NCBI GenBank assembly: GCA_001687465.1
Contig: LVLI01000337.1
Coordinates: 1 to 26,889 of the forward strand
DNA length: 26,889 nucleotides
Source of the DNA: Halocafeteria seosinensis
Taxonomy: Eukaryota; Sar; Bigyra; Bicosoecida
Direction of reading: 5' to 3'
The translations under genes were made by a program, and so were the position numbers. Position 1 is the first letter of the stretch, and each line of letters begins with the position of its first letter. Positions 17,789 through 26,889 of the stretch are shown here, in pieces. The notes under the pieces were generated by a model. That model saw only the letters and a program-made list of their open reading frames with translations, did not search any database and had not been told where the DNA came from.

Positions 17789-19264
17789 TTAAGCAGCACT
17801 GCTCTCTCCAGTGTCCCCAGACTGGTTGTTACTTTCCTCGTTACCTTGGCCTGCATCAGGCCCCATATCGCGTTGAGCAAGCATTTTTCGAAACTCAGAC
17901 ATCAGTTGATTCTCCCGTTGTTGCTTTTCCTCATAGTTGAACAGTGCCAATGCGGATTTCTCCTCAGCAGAGTACACTTGATTCTCCTTTCGGAGACGCA
18001 CTTCATTCATACGCTTATGTCGAGAACCACTCATCACATATCCCATATTCTCTAATTCTTCTATCTCTTCGCCGGTCCATCCAACTTCACCACGACGTGG
18101 AATCCGCTTGTTTTGTTGCACATAGCTGGCAATGGCGGCACCTTCACCAGGTCGCAATGCTCCACCATAACCACCACCGGATTTGGCAGACCCCAGTTGT
18201 GCACTGCTGAGCTTGGGACCGATTACATCATCTTCATCACTCTCCTCATCCTCATCATTGTTGGCCGACTCGCTAGCTGGTTTCTCCGTCACATTCGTTA
18301 CCTGCGCCTCAGTAGACGATTCAGTAGCGCTTTGAGAAACGACAGTAGGAGCGTTGGTGCCTGTCGCGGCAGTGGCGCTGGCAGCGGGGGTTTCTTTTTC
18401 CTCGTCACCTTCCTCAGAAGCATTGTCAGACTTTTTTGAAGTTCGTTTCCTCTTTTTCGACCGCGAATGTTTTCGTTCTTTCTTGCTCTTTTTAGATTTT
18501 TTGGATTTCGACCTGGATCTAGATCGTTTTCTTGAGGACCGCGATTTTTTCCTACTCGATTTGCGCTTCTTCCGCTTTTTATCGCTTGCTTCACTGGAAT
18601 CTGAAGAGGACGAGGAGACAGAGGCATTATCATTGTCTGCATCGTCGTCCTTATCCTTCCCCTTCTTTCTATCGGTATCGGGTTCGCCTTCTCCCGCTGC
18701 CTGTTCGTTTCCTTCCCTGTCTGTTTCGCTTGTCTTATCAGCCGCCGGGACGGATTGCTCGTTTTGTTCGTGCTTCTCGGGGGCTTCTTGCGGTTCAGCC
18801 GACGTGCGCTTCTGCTCTGATTTTGACTTTTTGGTTCGTTTGGGAGAAGGGGATCGAGCCCAAATGTTGGGGATAGGTAGTTTTTCTCGCTCCTCGACGC
18901 GCTTCCGAAAGAAGTCATCAGCTCCAGGTTCATTCCGTCGCGGCACGCGTCGAGGTTTCCATGCTCCCCCGCCATTAGCCTTGTGATAACTACCGTTGTT
19001 GTCGTATTCTGCCGTCTCACGCCCTCTATCGTTGTTGTAAGAGTCCTCATAATGGCCATTGTTGTCCTGTATGGACCTCTCATAGGGATTGGGGCCTCCC
19101 CAGCTTTCTGTGCTGCTATTACTTCTTGACCTCCTCCTTCGACCATTGTCCTCGGAGCGTCGATGACGCCTACTCCTCCTGTCTTTGTCGTCGTGTCTAC
19201 TCCTCCGACTGGACCGTGCATCATCATTATATATATGGGGGGAGGGGGAGGAGGACATCTCCAT
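17789..19264 (-). CDS. NKAP: NKAP-family RS-rich nuclear protein
   Basis: Single exon of 491 residues. The ATG at 19264 is chosen for its CAAGCCATGG context; the frame stays open upstream but has no family similarity there. The N-terminal half is an RS/RD-rich domain (SRRSRHDDKDRRSRR). Glu/Lys-rich and Ser tracts follow, then a long RSRSKSKKSKKSKK block, acidic linkers, and the conserved C-terminal NKAP (SynMuv C) domain from about residue 375: YGGALRPGEGAAIASYVQ, KRIPRRGEVGWTGEEIE, GYVMSGSRHKRMNEVRLRKE and NQVYSAEEKSALALFN. NKAP proteins act in the nucleus in transcriptional repression and pre-mRNA splicing. No intron is present, unlike most neighbours. The gene is divergent from the lipase gene, with 316 bp between the two starts. 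Confidence 0.93.
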   Translation of the reverse strand: MEMSSSPSPHIYNDDARSSRRSRHDDKDRRSRRHRRSEDNGRRRRSRSNSSTESWGGPNPYERSIQDNNGHYEDSYNNDRGRETAEYDNNGSYHKANGGGAWKPRRVPRRNEPGADDFFRKRVEEREKLPIPNIWARSPSPKRTKKSKSEQKRTSAEPQEAPEKHEQNEQSVPAADKTSETDREGNEQAAGEGEPDTDRKKGKDKDDDADNDNASVSSSSSDSSEASDKKRKKRKSSRKKSRSSRKRSRSRSKSKKSKKSKKERKHSRSKKRKRTSKKSDNASEEGDEEKETPAASATAATGTNAPTVVSQSATESSTEAQVTNVTEKPASESANNDEDEESDEDDVIGPKLSSAQLGSAKSGGGYGGALRPGEGAAIASYVQQNKRIPRRGEVGWTGEEIEELENMGYVMSGSRHKRMNEVRLRKENQVYSAEEKSALALFNYEEKQQRENQLMSEFRKMLAQRDMGPDAGQGNEESNNQSGDTGESSAA

Positions 19265-19580
19265 GGCTTGCTTGCGTTGGGTGCTTGTATTTTGTTTATT
19301 TCGTCGGAACCAAATGGAATCAAAGCGTATACTACTCTGCTCAAAACATACAAATTCAGAGTTAATCCACTCATTCATGTAGTATGGACCTTCATACGCG
19401 CTTGCTGCATGGAGTCTCTTGAAGTTGAAGTTGGAGTTCGGGTAGCATATACGTCCATTAGCATTGAATATGTGGTACATTTGGCTAGTTTTGACCCAAA
19501 ATATGTGCTAGAACGTGAAAGAGATGTAATAGAGGGTGCCTTGGCTTACCTGTCTGCTTGAGTGTCTGTCTCTGGGGGAC
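19265..19580. promoter_or_regulatory. Shared divergent promoter interval (NKAP / lipase)
   Basis: 316 bp between two divergent starts, so both promoters must be here. No TATA box or known motif stands out. A T-rich stretch and TTTTGACCCAAAATATG near 19488-19505 are the only features noted. Confidence 0.45.
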
Positions 19581-21789
19581 ATGTTGCCTTCTGGGAACTC
19601 TTTGAGCTCCTGGTTCTCTGCCTTAAATAGCCAAAATACGACCCATACAGGAGCAGAAGAAGGAATAGGAGGAGGCGATAGTGCTGCCGAGAGCGCGGGT
19701 GCTCTTTCTGAGGAGGAGCAACAAGTTAACGCCCCCTCTTGTTCGGCGGCGGTGGTGAACGTACCTGGCGAAGAAGAGGAGGAACATGATGATATATTGG
19801 AGCACAGCTATGTGCACGTACACAGAGAAGAAGGGGAGGATTGTGCAACTGAGACGGGGCGCGAAATGCTGTCTTCCGGGCAATCAACACTACTGAGACC
19901 GGAATTGCCATGGCGACAAACTCACGAGTTCTTTCGACACATTGGGGATAAGGTCTCGTCTTTGGGACAAAGAATGAGTGAATCGGTGAAAACAGTGATC
20001 CTGGGTGCACGGCAATATGATGCTCTTTCAATACTCACTTCGGAATTGCTACCCATGCTGGAGCAAGAGGCCGGTGATAAGTCACGTCTCGACGTCTTAA
20101 CGAGTCTTCGACGCTTACACCAACATAATGATAAATTTGAACCGGATGAGTCTATACTGCTTGGCGTCAATCTGGTATGTATGAGTATAGAGAAAATATA
20201 GTGCCTATCCGTGTTTTTTTAAGCTTTTCTTTGACTTACACCACGCGCAGAATGGTAAACGCGGTGAGCTGCTCCAACGCACACGCGATTTACACCACTT
20301 TGCTCACTTTGCAGTGGCTTCGTATGGGTGGAGAGGGGCACTGTTTTCCCGTGTTTTTCGTTCAACACTTCAAAAGCACGAGTGGACACGCTTCAAGAAT
20401 GTTTTAGGCAACGCCATGGGTACGGACAAGGACTTCTTTAGTCGTCTTACAGGGATAAAACATGAGGATATCTTGTTTGAATCCAAAGAGCATCCGACCT
20501 ACGGTCTTCCTAAGCACTGGCTTGTTGTTGACCACTCTCACAAAGCCATAGTGCTTAGCATCCGAGGAACGGCCACTGCTGCAGACGCGTTAACTGACGC
20601 TGTTTCCCGAAACAAAGGGTTCATTGACGGAAGCGAAGCACATGAAGGATTTGCTGTGTCTGCCCACGCGCTATATGCTTCAATGTTTTCTTCGGAAGGC
20701 TTATGTCTACACAAGTGGTTAAGCAAATTCCAGGGCTACAAATTAGTGCTATGTGGGCATAGTCTTGGAGGCGGTGTTGCTATTCTGCTTTGCGCCCTTA
20801 TCTATCACTTTCGAAGCCTTCACACCTCGGCACTGGGTAGTGAGCATGCCCGAGATGTTCCCCTCTATGGAGTAGAAGTGACCTGTTACGCCTATGGGCC
20901 ACCGCCGGTGATGGCACCTGCTTCCAAATACCCAGCTGACGCTGTTGAGAATACGTTCGTATTCATCAATGGAGAAGACTGTGTTCCAAGGATGTCACTT
21001 CGCAGTGTCCGTGATTTAGTTAAGTTACTCAGTTTTCTGTGTGATCAACCGCTAAGGGAGAGTGCCCAATCTGACGGCGAAACCGCCCCTTGGAGCAGAT
21101 TTGATCGAGTAATTACGACTTCGGTACTGGAAGAAATGGACCAGTGTTTAAGTGAAGTAGACCCTGATCGCGGTAGTGCCGGTCAACCTGGAAGCAGCTT
21201 AACTCCTCTGCAAATTCCAGGCTCCAAGATATACCTGAAATTGTCGGACCCTTTGCATGGAATCAGCGATGAAGCAGACGACGAAGAAACGACCTCTCAA
21301 CAAACAACCGATGCGGAGTTAGAACAAAATGCCGCGCTGTGTTCAAGTAACAAGTACAGTTTGCACTGGGAAAAACACAAAGAACACATACATCGTACAT
21401 TGGACCATATCTCTACATGGTTTCGATCTACGTCCACAAGGCGAAACTCGGCTCCTCAAGCTGGCACTGCGGATCAAGCTGCTGAGCCTTCTGGACAAGA
21501 GCGTTTACCACCTAGGGAAACAACGAATGCGACGAAGAGTTTTCCATATGTAGAAAATGCTAGCTGCAGCACCGTTAATACCGATGAAGGCCTATCACTT
21601 GGCCGAGATGTTACGAAGTTCCTGGGGAACACTAGCAACTACCGATTCGCGTGGTTGGCGGAGCCATCTGAGAACGATTTTCCCGAATTGATTGTGCGGA
21701 CTTGTGCCGTACAGGAGCACATGCCATTTAGCTATTTAGAGGCTTTGTTTCAGTTACAACAGATTGTGGAGACTGCGTGTACTCTATGA
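19581..21789 (+). CDS. Class 3 (diacylglycerol-type) lipase
   Basis: Two exons: 19581-20174 and 20251-21789, with a 76-bp intron (GTATGTATG...GCGCAG, phase 0), giving 710 residues. The start is the first ATG of the frame. Residues 20-110 are acidic and Ser-rich. A conserved lead-in DLHHFAHFAVASYGWRG begins at about residue 210. The alpha/beta-hydrolase core shows IVLSIRGTATAADALTD (oxyanion-side strand), the nucleophile elbow GHSLGGG with Ser369, and NGEDCVPRMSLRSVRDL with the likely catalytic Asp441, as in diacylglycerol lipases. A catalytic His is expected near KLSDPLHG; this is inferred. The C-terminal 200 residues include a low-complexity Ser/Thr region. No transmembrane helices are obvious, so it is probably a cytosolic or peripheral glycerolipid lipase. 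Confidence 0.9.
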
Positions 21790-22127
21790 CCGTCTGTCTA
21801 TCCTGCGTCGTCGGGATTTAAAGAAGAAATGCCAAATTTGATGCTGCTAGTGGCTTTTGCCTAGCACTTGGGAGAACAGACAGGCGACATGATCAGGGGT
21901 GAACCGTAAAACGACAGTCGAAGGTCATGCTTTCGTTACCTGGACGTACTGTTCGTTGCTGATAACGGTACGGTTTGTGCCGTTGTAATAAAAGATCTAC
22001 AATACGTTATAGAATGCGTCTTGCCTTATTCACTAAGTTTTTCAGATTCCGAATGTGCTGATTCTAGGGAAGTGGCCCCTCGGTATGACCCAATGAGCAA
22101 CTGTACCTGCCTGCCCATGAGCGGAAG
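21790..22127. other. Convergent 3' interval (lipase / TPR gene)
   Basis: 338 bp. AATAAA at 21987-21992 is a plausible polyadenylation signal for the plus-strand lipase transcript, about 200 bp after its stop. No other feature was recognised. Confidence 0.45.
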
Positions 22128-23108
22128 TTACTTCGGTTTCAATGCCATCGCTTTAGTGTAGTATTCCTTAGCCGCTTTGTGTTTATTCAAGTACACGTTG
22201 TGCAATCCTAGCTGCAGATAGGCATCCCTGTTTCTGGGATTGGTCTCAACAGCCTTCTGCCAAGTCTCTTTGCCGTCCACAACGGGCTGCAGTCTTTCTC
22301 CCGAATACACCATAGCAATGTACTGTTTGACAAATTCCGGAAAGCGACGATAGATTTTATTGTAAAAGTTCAAACACTCCTCGGTCCTTCCGAGAAGGGC
22401 TAATGTTATCGCTTTGTCCATATGCGGGTTTGGCCAACCGCGATTGAGCTCGGTGGCTTTAGTGAAGGCTGCTAGGGCGTCTTCAAGCTTCCCCCAGTCT
22501 CTAAACGCCTGTCCTTGATTATGATATACCTCGGAATCAGTAGGATCGATTTCCGCGGCCTTTCTGAACGAAGCTACGGCTTGCTCGTACTGCTTTATCG
22601 TGGCATACGAAATACCGCGATTCACATACGGGAAGGGCTTATCGGGTTCCAACTCAATGCAAGCAGTGTAGTATTCCACGGCTTCTGAATGTCTCCCGAG
22701 TGACTGAAGGGCGCTGCCAGCTCGTGAAAACGCGTCGGCGTCCGTCAAATCTTTCCGAATGGCCGCGACGAAACAGGTAAACGCTTCTGCCGGTCTCTCC
22801 AACGAGATTAGTACAACACCCTTTTGCTTGTATGCGTCATGCACCACTTCTGCTTCGGGGTCAATCGAACACGCTTTATCAAAACTAGCAAGGGCTTCTG
22901 GCAGTCTGTTCATGCTCTTTAGCGCTACCCCAAGGGCATGATAGGTGCACTCATTTTTCGGGTCCAGTTGAATGGCCAATTGGAGGAATTTGGCTGCTAC
23001 TTCGTACTTTCCCTGGTTTAAGAGGTCCAATCCTTGGTAGGCAGCTCGGTTCGCCTTTGACATGGACGCCACTGGAACAGGGCAAGACTTCATAAAGCTT
23101 TTCGACAT
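22128..23108 (-). CDS. Tetratricopeptide-repeat (TPR) protein
   Basis: 326 residues, intronless. The ATG at 23108 (CCATAATGTCG) is preferred because the open frame upstream (to 23348) looks unlike coding sequence; an earlier start cannot be excluded. About eight 34-residue TPR units follow one another almost without gaps from residue 19, for example YHALGVALKSMNRLPEALAS, PYVNRGISYATIKQYEQAVA, VYHNQGQAFRDWGKLEDAL and AYLQLGLHNVYLNKHKAAKE. No catalytic domain or membrane segment is present. The regular array suggests a scaffold or adaptor; O-GlcNAc-transferase-like and IFT- or Skp/Ttc-type repeats look alike at this level. The partner is unknown. The unit near residues 225-270 is degenerate. 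Confidence 0.87.
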   Translation of the reverse strand: MSKSFMKSCPVPVASMSKANRAAYQGLDLLNQGKYEVAAKFLQLAIQLDPKNECTYHALGVALKSMNRLPEALASFDKACSIDPEAEVVHDAYKQKGVVLISLERPAEAFTCFVAAIRKDLTDADAFSRAGSALQSLGRHSEAVEYYTACIELEPDKPFPYVNRGISYATIKQYEQAVASFRKAAEIDPTDSEVYHNQGQAFRDWGKLEDALAAFTKATELNRGWPNPHMDKAITLALLGRTEECLNFYNKIYRRFPEFVKQYIAMVYSGERLQPVVDGKETWQKAVETNPRNRDAYLQLGLHNVYLNKHKAAKEYYTKAMALKPK

Positions 23109-23292
23109 TATGGCTTCCGGCGAATTTTCCAGCGTTGAGGGACGCGTTTCCAGCTCCAGCCGCAGGAATATTCTCACTCGCAAGCTTAATGCGATAATAC
23201 TCTGTTGTTTTCCTCTACCAGACGGATCGAGAAGAAAAACCAAATATTGAACGGACACTGTGTTGTCAACAACCCAATTTGCCTTCCTACAC
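23109..23292. other. 5' flank of the TPR gene
   Basis: A short stretch between the TPR start and the putative plus-strand small ORF. No recognised motif. Confidence 0.3.
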
Positions 23293-23526
23293 ATGAAACA
23301 AGGCAAAACTTCGATTTTCCGCAACCCAGACAACCAACAAGTTGGCAACGCGGCGCCAACGCCACAGACATCATTTCAGGAGTGCTACCGATCTGCTGAA
23401 ATCCCTCATGGTTTCATTGAGTCTCTTCCTTTCGATAAAACCTATGATTTCGTGAAAATCCAAGGTCGCCAATTGCATTGGCAAGCCTGCTGTAATACAG
23501 TAGCACATCTTTTCCCCGCATTGTAG
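23293..23526 (+). CDS. Possible small protein, 77 aa
   Basis: An ATG-initiated frame (ACACATGAAAC) with a balanced composition. Its second half, EIPHGFIESLPFDKTYDFVK followed by GRQLHWQACCNTV, has the alternating hydrophobic pattern of a folded protein. It lies between the TPR and methyltransferase genes, with no overlap with either. No family was recognised. A GTAGGTTAAG donor-like sequence overlaps the stop codon, so it may be the first exon of something longer, but no second exon was found before 23808. Confidence 0.35.
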   Translation: MKQGKTSIFRNPDNQQVGNAAPTPQTSFQECYRSAEIPHGFIESLPFDKTYDFVKIQGRQLHWQACCNTVAHLFPAL

Positions 23527-23808
23527 GTTAAGAGAATTACATAGCAGTTCACGGCGTAGTGTGGTGGAACTTCTGGGATCAATGTATGCGAATCTGCCTA
23601 GTAGTCCTCATACCTACAAGATTGTTGTACGAACGTTCAGATACATACGTAGGTGCCACCATGCCACGGGTTCCTTTTGAGTTATCTTACGTAGTGCAGT
23701 GGTAGTGGCGTTTAGTCGTGAAAGCCCACTATTATCAAGTAGCAAGCGCAACAATACATTCCTCGATGAACTCTTTTAGGGTAGCGAAGAAGGTGTGAAT
23801 TGCCGATT
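23527..23808. other. Interval 3' of the methyltransferase gene
   Basis: 282 bp, the 3' side of both flanking genes. No gene, RNA or repeat was recognised. Confidence 0.35.
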
Positions 23809-24765
23809 TTAGTTGAAAAGTGATAAACATGATCTCGCTATTTGGTCTATATGACGTTCGTCGGTCCCGCAGCAGCCTCCCATCACGTTCATACACTTCA
23901 GCTTATCTTGGCGCAGCCTGGCATAGTCCCTCCCAAGTTCTTCCGGGTCCCCAACGTCCAGTTCTGAAGCTTCATCAAGTTCCTCGTGAGTCATTTTTGA
24001 TGCATTGGCTCGTAAGCCACATATGCGTCTCCCCCACTGTTCGTTTCCGACGATAGAATGATCAAAATGGGTAGGATGTGCACAATTGATCATAAAATAG
24101 CTCGTGTAACCGTCTGTTGCTTCATCGACCTGCTTGATTGCATCTCCCAAGGTCGCGCCCGTTGGAAGTTTGCCGTCTGTCTCTACAGTAAACGAGATCA
24201 CCACAGGGACTTCCATCTGCTTTGCTGCTTGTACTATCCCCACGGCCTCGTTAACGTAGTTCATCGTCATTGCACATACAACATCGGCTGCAGAATCTGA
24301 GAATGCCTCCACTTGCAGCTGATGGTATTCTTTTGCCTGAGCGATCGACATTTCCTCCCCAGGAGCGTACCCATCTCCCCGTGGGCCAATACAGCCACTA
24401 ACGACAATTGGGCACCCCTCCTCGCATTCGCTGCGAACTTGCTCGACCAGATCTACAGCTTGCTTATTGGCGTCGGCAAGTGAAGCTTCCGTGTATCCAA
24501 GCTTGCGGCCGTAGTCTCGGCTAGCTCGCCACGTCGGAGTTTCCAGAACCAACCCCGTACCAAACTTCTGCGCCAGCTGAGCGTAGGTTCGAAAGTACCT
24601 ACGCAGTGCCTCCTGTCCTTCCTCGGTTCCCAATAAATGAAACGCAGCAAAATACGGAAGATCGAGCTTGTAGAGAAACAGCAGTGTAGTTTCGATTCCA
24701 CCGTCTGCCATAAAAAAGTTACCCTTTAGCTGAGGAAGATGATTGCGATACTGCGGTGAAGGCAT
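23809..24765 (-). CDS. Homocysteine S-methyltransferase family protein
   Basis: Single exon, 318 residues, the normal size for the single-domain family (COG2040 type). The zinc/homocysteine-binding signature is complete: Cys228 in INCAHP plus Cys298 and Cys299 in GGCCGT. Other family blocks are MADGGIETTLL (residues 19-29), LVLETPTWRAS, VVSGCIGPRGDGY and FTVETDGKLPTG. It should transfer a methyl group from a donor such as S-methylmethionine or a betaine to homocysteine, forming methionine in the cytosol; the donor cannot be read from sequence. It has no intron, while most neighbours do, and its N-terminal blocks read like bacterial members, so acquisition from bacteria is possible. The ATG at 24765 directly precedes the family N-terminus. 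No targeting peptide is seen. Confidence 0.92.
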   Translation of the reverse strand: MPSPQYRNHLPQLKGNFFMADGGIETTLLFLYKLDLPYFAAFHLLGTEEGQEALRRYFRTYAQLAQKFGTGLVLETPTWRASRDYGRKLGYTEASLADANKQAVDLVEQVRSECEEGCPIVVSGCIGPRGDGYAPGEEMSIAQAKEYHQLQVEAFSDSAADVVCAMTMNYVNEAVGIVQAAKQMEVPVVISFTVETDGKLPTGATLGDAIKQVDEATDGYTSYFMINCAHPTHFDHSIVGNEQWGRRICGLRANASKMTHEELDEASELDVGDPEELGRDYARLRQDKLKCMNVMGGCCGTDERHIDQIARSCLSLFN

Positions 24766-25020
24766 CTTCGATATTCAGTGAAGTACACCCGAAGAACACT
24801 ACGTAGCTTGGATGAATACACTACACGCTTCCTCTGTGTAGGATACCACGAATACCGGAGAGGGTCGCTGTACAAGTACCTCAACTCTACCCGGCTTTGG
24901 AGGCAGATGACAATGTAATTGAATCAACAATGTTAATGCATCATGCATGTAGCTGCCACCTCACATTCTCAATGCCAGTTGAACCTGTAGTGCAGGTTCC
25001 GCGGGAGTGAGTGAGAAGCG
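24766..25020. other. Promoter of the methyltransferase gene and unclear left edge of the retroelement
   Basis: 255 bp. The left part should be the methyltransferase promoter. The right part may already be element sequence, but I cannot recognise RT-family residues left of about 25021. No terminal repeat or target-site duplication was detected. Confidence 0.3.
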
Positions 25021-26777
25021 GGAATGGGGTTCTTCGTCGCAGCAGAGCCATTTCCAGCAACGATCTCGATGGACCTATCGAACGCGTACAACACGGCATT
25101 CCGCTCTTAGTTCCTGGAGAAGGTGAAAGAATATGTGCCAAGCCTCCTGGCATACGCGCTATGGTCATACGGGGACGGACCGAACCGAACGACTCATCCA
25201 GGATTCAAGCCAGGGGTCCCGATGGTACCCCTGTGGCTCGCCCTATGCCTAAAGGATCCGCTCATGAAGGCAGCGGAGGCATACCCGGCGTGCACCATCA
25301 CGGCATTACTAGACGACACAGTCATTCAGGGAGTGCCGGCGAAAGCACGGGCAGCATTCAACCTGCTTCAGGAAGAACTGCAGCTAATCAAACGGAAAAC
25401 CAGCAGGGAGAAGACGCAGGTCCTGGTCGCAGACGACTTAGACATACACGAAGACGAATGGAGCCCTATCATCTCACCGCAAAACATAGGACGACCATTG
25501 GACGGCACAGGTGTTGTAATCCTGGGAGTCCCGTACCACGGGTATGAACAATTTCAGGAAGACTATGTACGGAAAAAAAACACACTTGATAACCCCAAAC
25601 ATGGAGAGCAGGACTAGAACTGCAGGCCACGATTAGACTATTGACCAACTCAATCTGAAGACAACCCAACTACTGGCTCCGCACCCTCGACCCGGAGGTT
25701 AGCAAAAGGCCACTGGGAAGCTCCCCGCCCACACCGTTACACGAGCCAAGCTGCCCTCGGAAACAGGAGGACTGGGGATAGTCATCCCAGACCACGCAGC
25801 AGAAGCATCGCATATCGCCGGGGTGATCGACGCGTCAAGCGTCAAAAACGATCCAACAAGTGGCTGGAGACGAGCAGGACCCACTCGCACAATATCGTAA
25901 GAAGCCGTCGCCATGGCTGGCGGAGAGTGAGGACGCGCTACAGGAAGCGATCGGACTCCCGGCTGCGAATTACGAATGCTACTGGAACAAACCGAAGCTA
26001 CAAAACCACTGGGCAAGATGTTGCAGAGAGTAGCTACGAAGGGACGCTGAGCCCACAGCAGAAAGCGTTACTGACAGCATGCCAAGTGGACGGAGCAGCA
26101 GCATGGCTATACGCAGCACCAAGGAAAGGATTTACACTAACCGACGTCGAGTAGATGGTAGCACTGCGCCTACGCCTAGGGCTCCCCCAAACTAACTTGT
26201 TTACGGGGTCATCCGGTGAATGCTGCAGAGAAGGACCGATCGACGAGCTGCTTCACCACGCACTAGGGTGCGGGCAAGAAGGGAGCGCCACGCAAGATTT
26301 CACCGTCATGACGGGATAGCAGTGGCACTGGAGAACTACATCCGCATGAGTCAAATGCCAGTGGAGAGAGAGGTTTTCGTAGACCCGTGATGCGAAGGAG
26401 AGACGAGGCCAGTAATGGACCTTGTAGCAAAGGGCCCAACGACGTCGATGTGACAATGCCATACCCGCTCACGGCAGACAGACTGGCCCTCACCATCGCG
26501 GCAGAAGGGGAGAAGATGAAGCGGACAAAATACGGGCACCTGAGGGACCACCACACGGAAATTATCCCGTTAGCGATAGAAGCGACGGGCGGTGTCGGGG
26601 AAGACGCAATCAAGTTCCTCAAGAGAATTGCCAGGAAAACACTGGGCTCTCCTGGGGAACAGAGAGATGCGGAACTACCGCAAGCTGATGACGGCCAAAC
26701 TGTCAGTCACGTTGATGCGCCACAACGTGAAGATGTTGGATCGGTTCCGGGTAGGGTTCACCCCTCACACGGCGTAG
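25021..26777 (+). pseudogene. Decayed non-LTR-type retroelement ORF (RT plus nuclease-like region)
   Basis: Recognisable pieces are scattered over the three plus frames. RT motif A (SMDLSNAYN, Asp at 25072) is followed by an in-frame TAG at 25108. Motif B survives as GVPMVPLWLAL (25213), shorter than the usual GVQQGxPL form, and motif C as LLDD (25312). The first frame ends at 25617. Then come NYWLRTLDPE, a frame change to LPSETGGLG (about 25751), another to TLSPQQKALLTACQ (about 26047), a TAG at about 26152, MVALRLRLGLPQT, a zinc-knuckle-like CC...HHALGC (26222-26270), RHDGIAVALENY (about 26302), a stop near 26387, DVDVTMPYPL (about 26443) and FIPLAIE-like IIPLAIEATGG. The C-terminal end reads VTLMRHNVKMLDRFR. 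This order, RT then zinc knuckle then restriction-like nuclease, resembles R2/NeSL-type elements. At least three stops and several frameshifts make it inactive. Confidence 0.78.
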
Positions 26778-26889
26778 CGTTAACGCCCGCGATTTTTTTT
26801 GCGTAGCATGTAGCAGACACGTCTTCCGGTAGGAGCAATACCAATACACACAGCACACTGTATTCTTCCAGGGAGGAGTACAGTAAGAG
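26778..26889. other. Right flank of the retroelement
   Basis: Contains a run of eight T at about 26793-26800 and a CACACAGCACAC stretch. This could be the element's 3' UTR or host flank; the true 3' end is probably outside the window or too eroded to see. Confidence 0.3.

Noticed and set aside
18298-19374. Long alternative minus-strand frame and several plus-strand frames over the NKAP gene
   Set aside because: They are shadows of the low-complexity RS/Glu coding sequence; only the 17789-19264 frame has the NKAP C-terminal domain.
1-26889. CRISPR arrays, operons, ribosome binding sites, tRNAs
   Set aside because: The sequence is eukaryotic nuclear DNA; no spaced repeats or tRNA box A/B patterns were found on reading.

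Overview
This is a gene-dense nuclear segment from a eukaryotic microbe. Nearly every gene that can be assigned is a eukaryotic core protein: ribosomal proteins uL10/P0 and uS12/S23, DNA ligase IV, an NKAP-family RS protein, an OTUD6-type deubiquitinase, an HDHD5/CECR5-type HAD protein and a class 3 lipase. Most are split by very short GT-AG introns of about 48-108 bp, typically 65-80. Intergenic gaps are mostly 150-700 bp and genes lie on both strands. An LRR/coiled-coil protein resembling LRRC9 hints at a flagellate ancestry. The compact style suggests an alga, stramenopile or similar protist. I cannot name the lineage from the sequence alone.

Layout, left to right: the 5' end of a GST-like gene (-, runs off the left edge); HDHD5-like HAD protein (-); a possible 61-aa two-exon gene (-); a three-exon protein kinase (+); a 1.4 kb gap holding a poly-A tract with one ambiguous base, a bZIP-like palindrome and possible small genes; a three-exon LRR/coiled-coil gene (+); OTUD6-like (-); DNA ligase IV in about eight exons (-); RPLP0 (-, three exons); a 1.1 kb structured interval with unresolved coding signal; RPS23 (+, three exons); NKAP (-); a class 3 lipase (+) divergent from NKAP; a TPR-repeat protein (-); a possible 77-aa gene (+); an intronless homocysteine S-methyltransferase (-); and finally a badly decayed non-LTR-type retroelement covering about the last 1.9 kb.

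The genes do not form one pathway. They cover housekeeping translation, NHEJ repair, ubiquitin signalling, splicing/transcription, lipid hydrolysis and methyl metabolism. I see no novel multi-gene system. The items most worth a second look are: an in-frame intron in the OTU gene that would be mistaken for a membrane helix; the unusual P0 C-terminus; the ligase IV N-terminal splicing, including a (GT)n run just before a 3' splice site; the duplicated 30-bp unit and hairpins between the two ribosomal genes; an ORF there interrupted by one TGA; and the retroelement remnant with an RT plus a zinc-knuckle/nuclease-like region.
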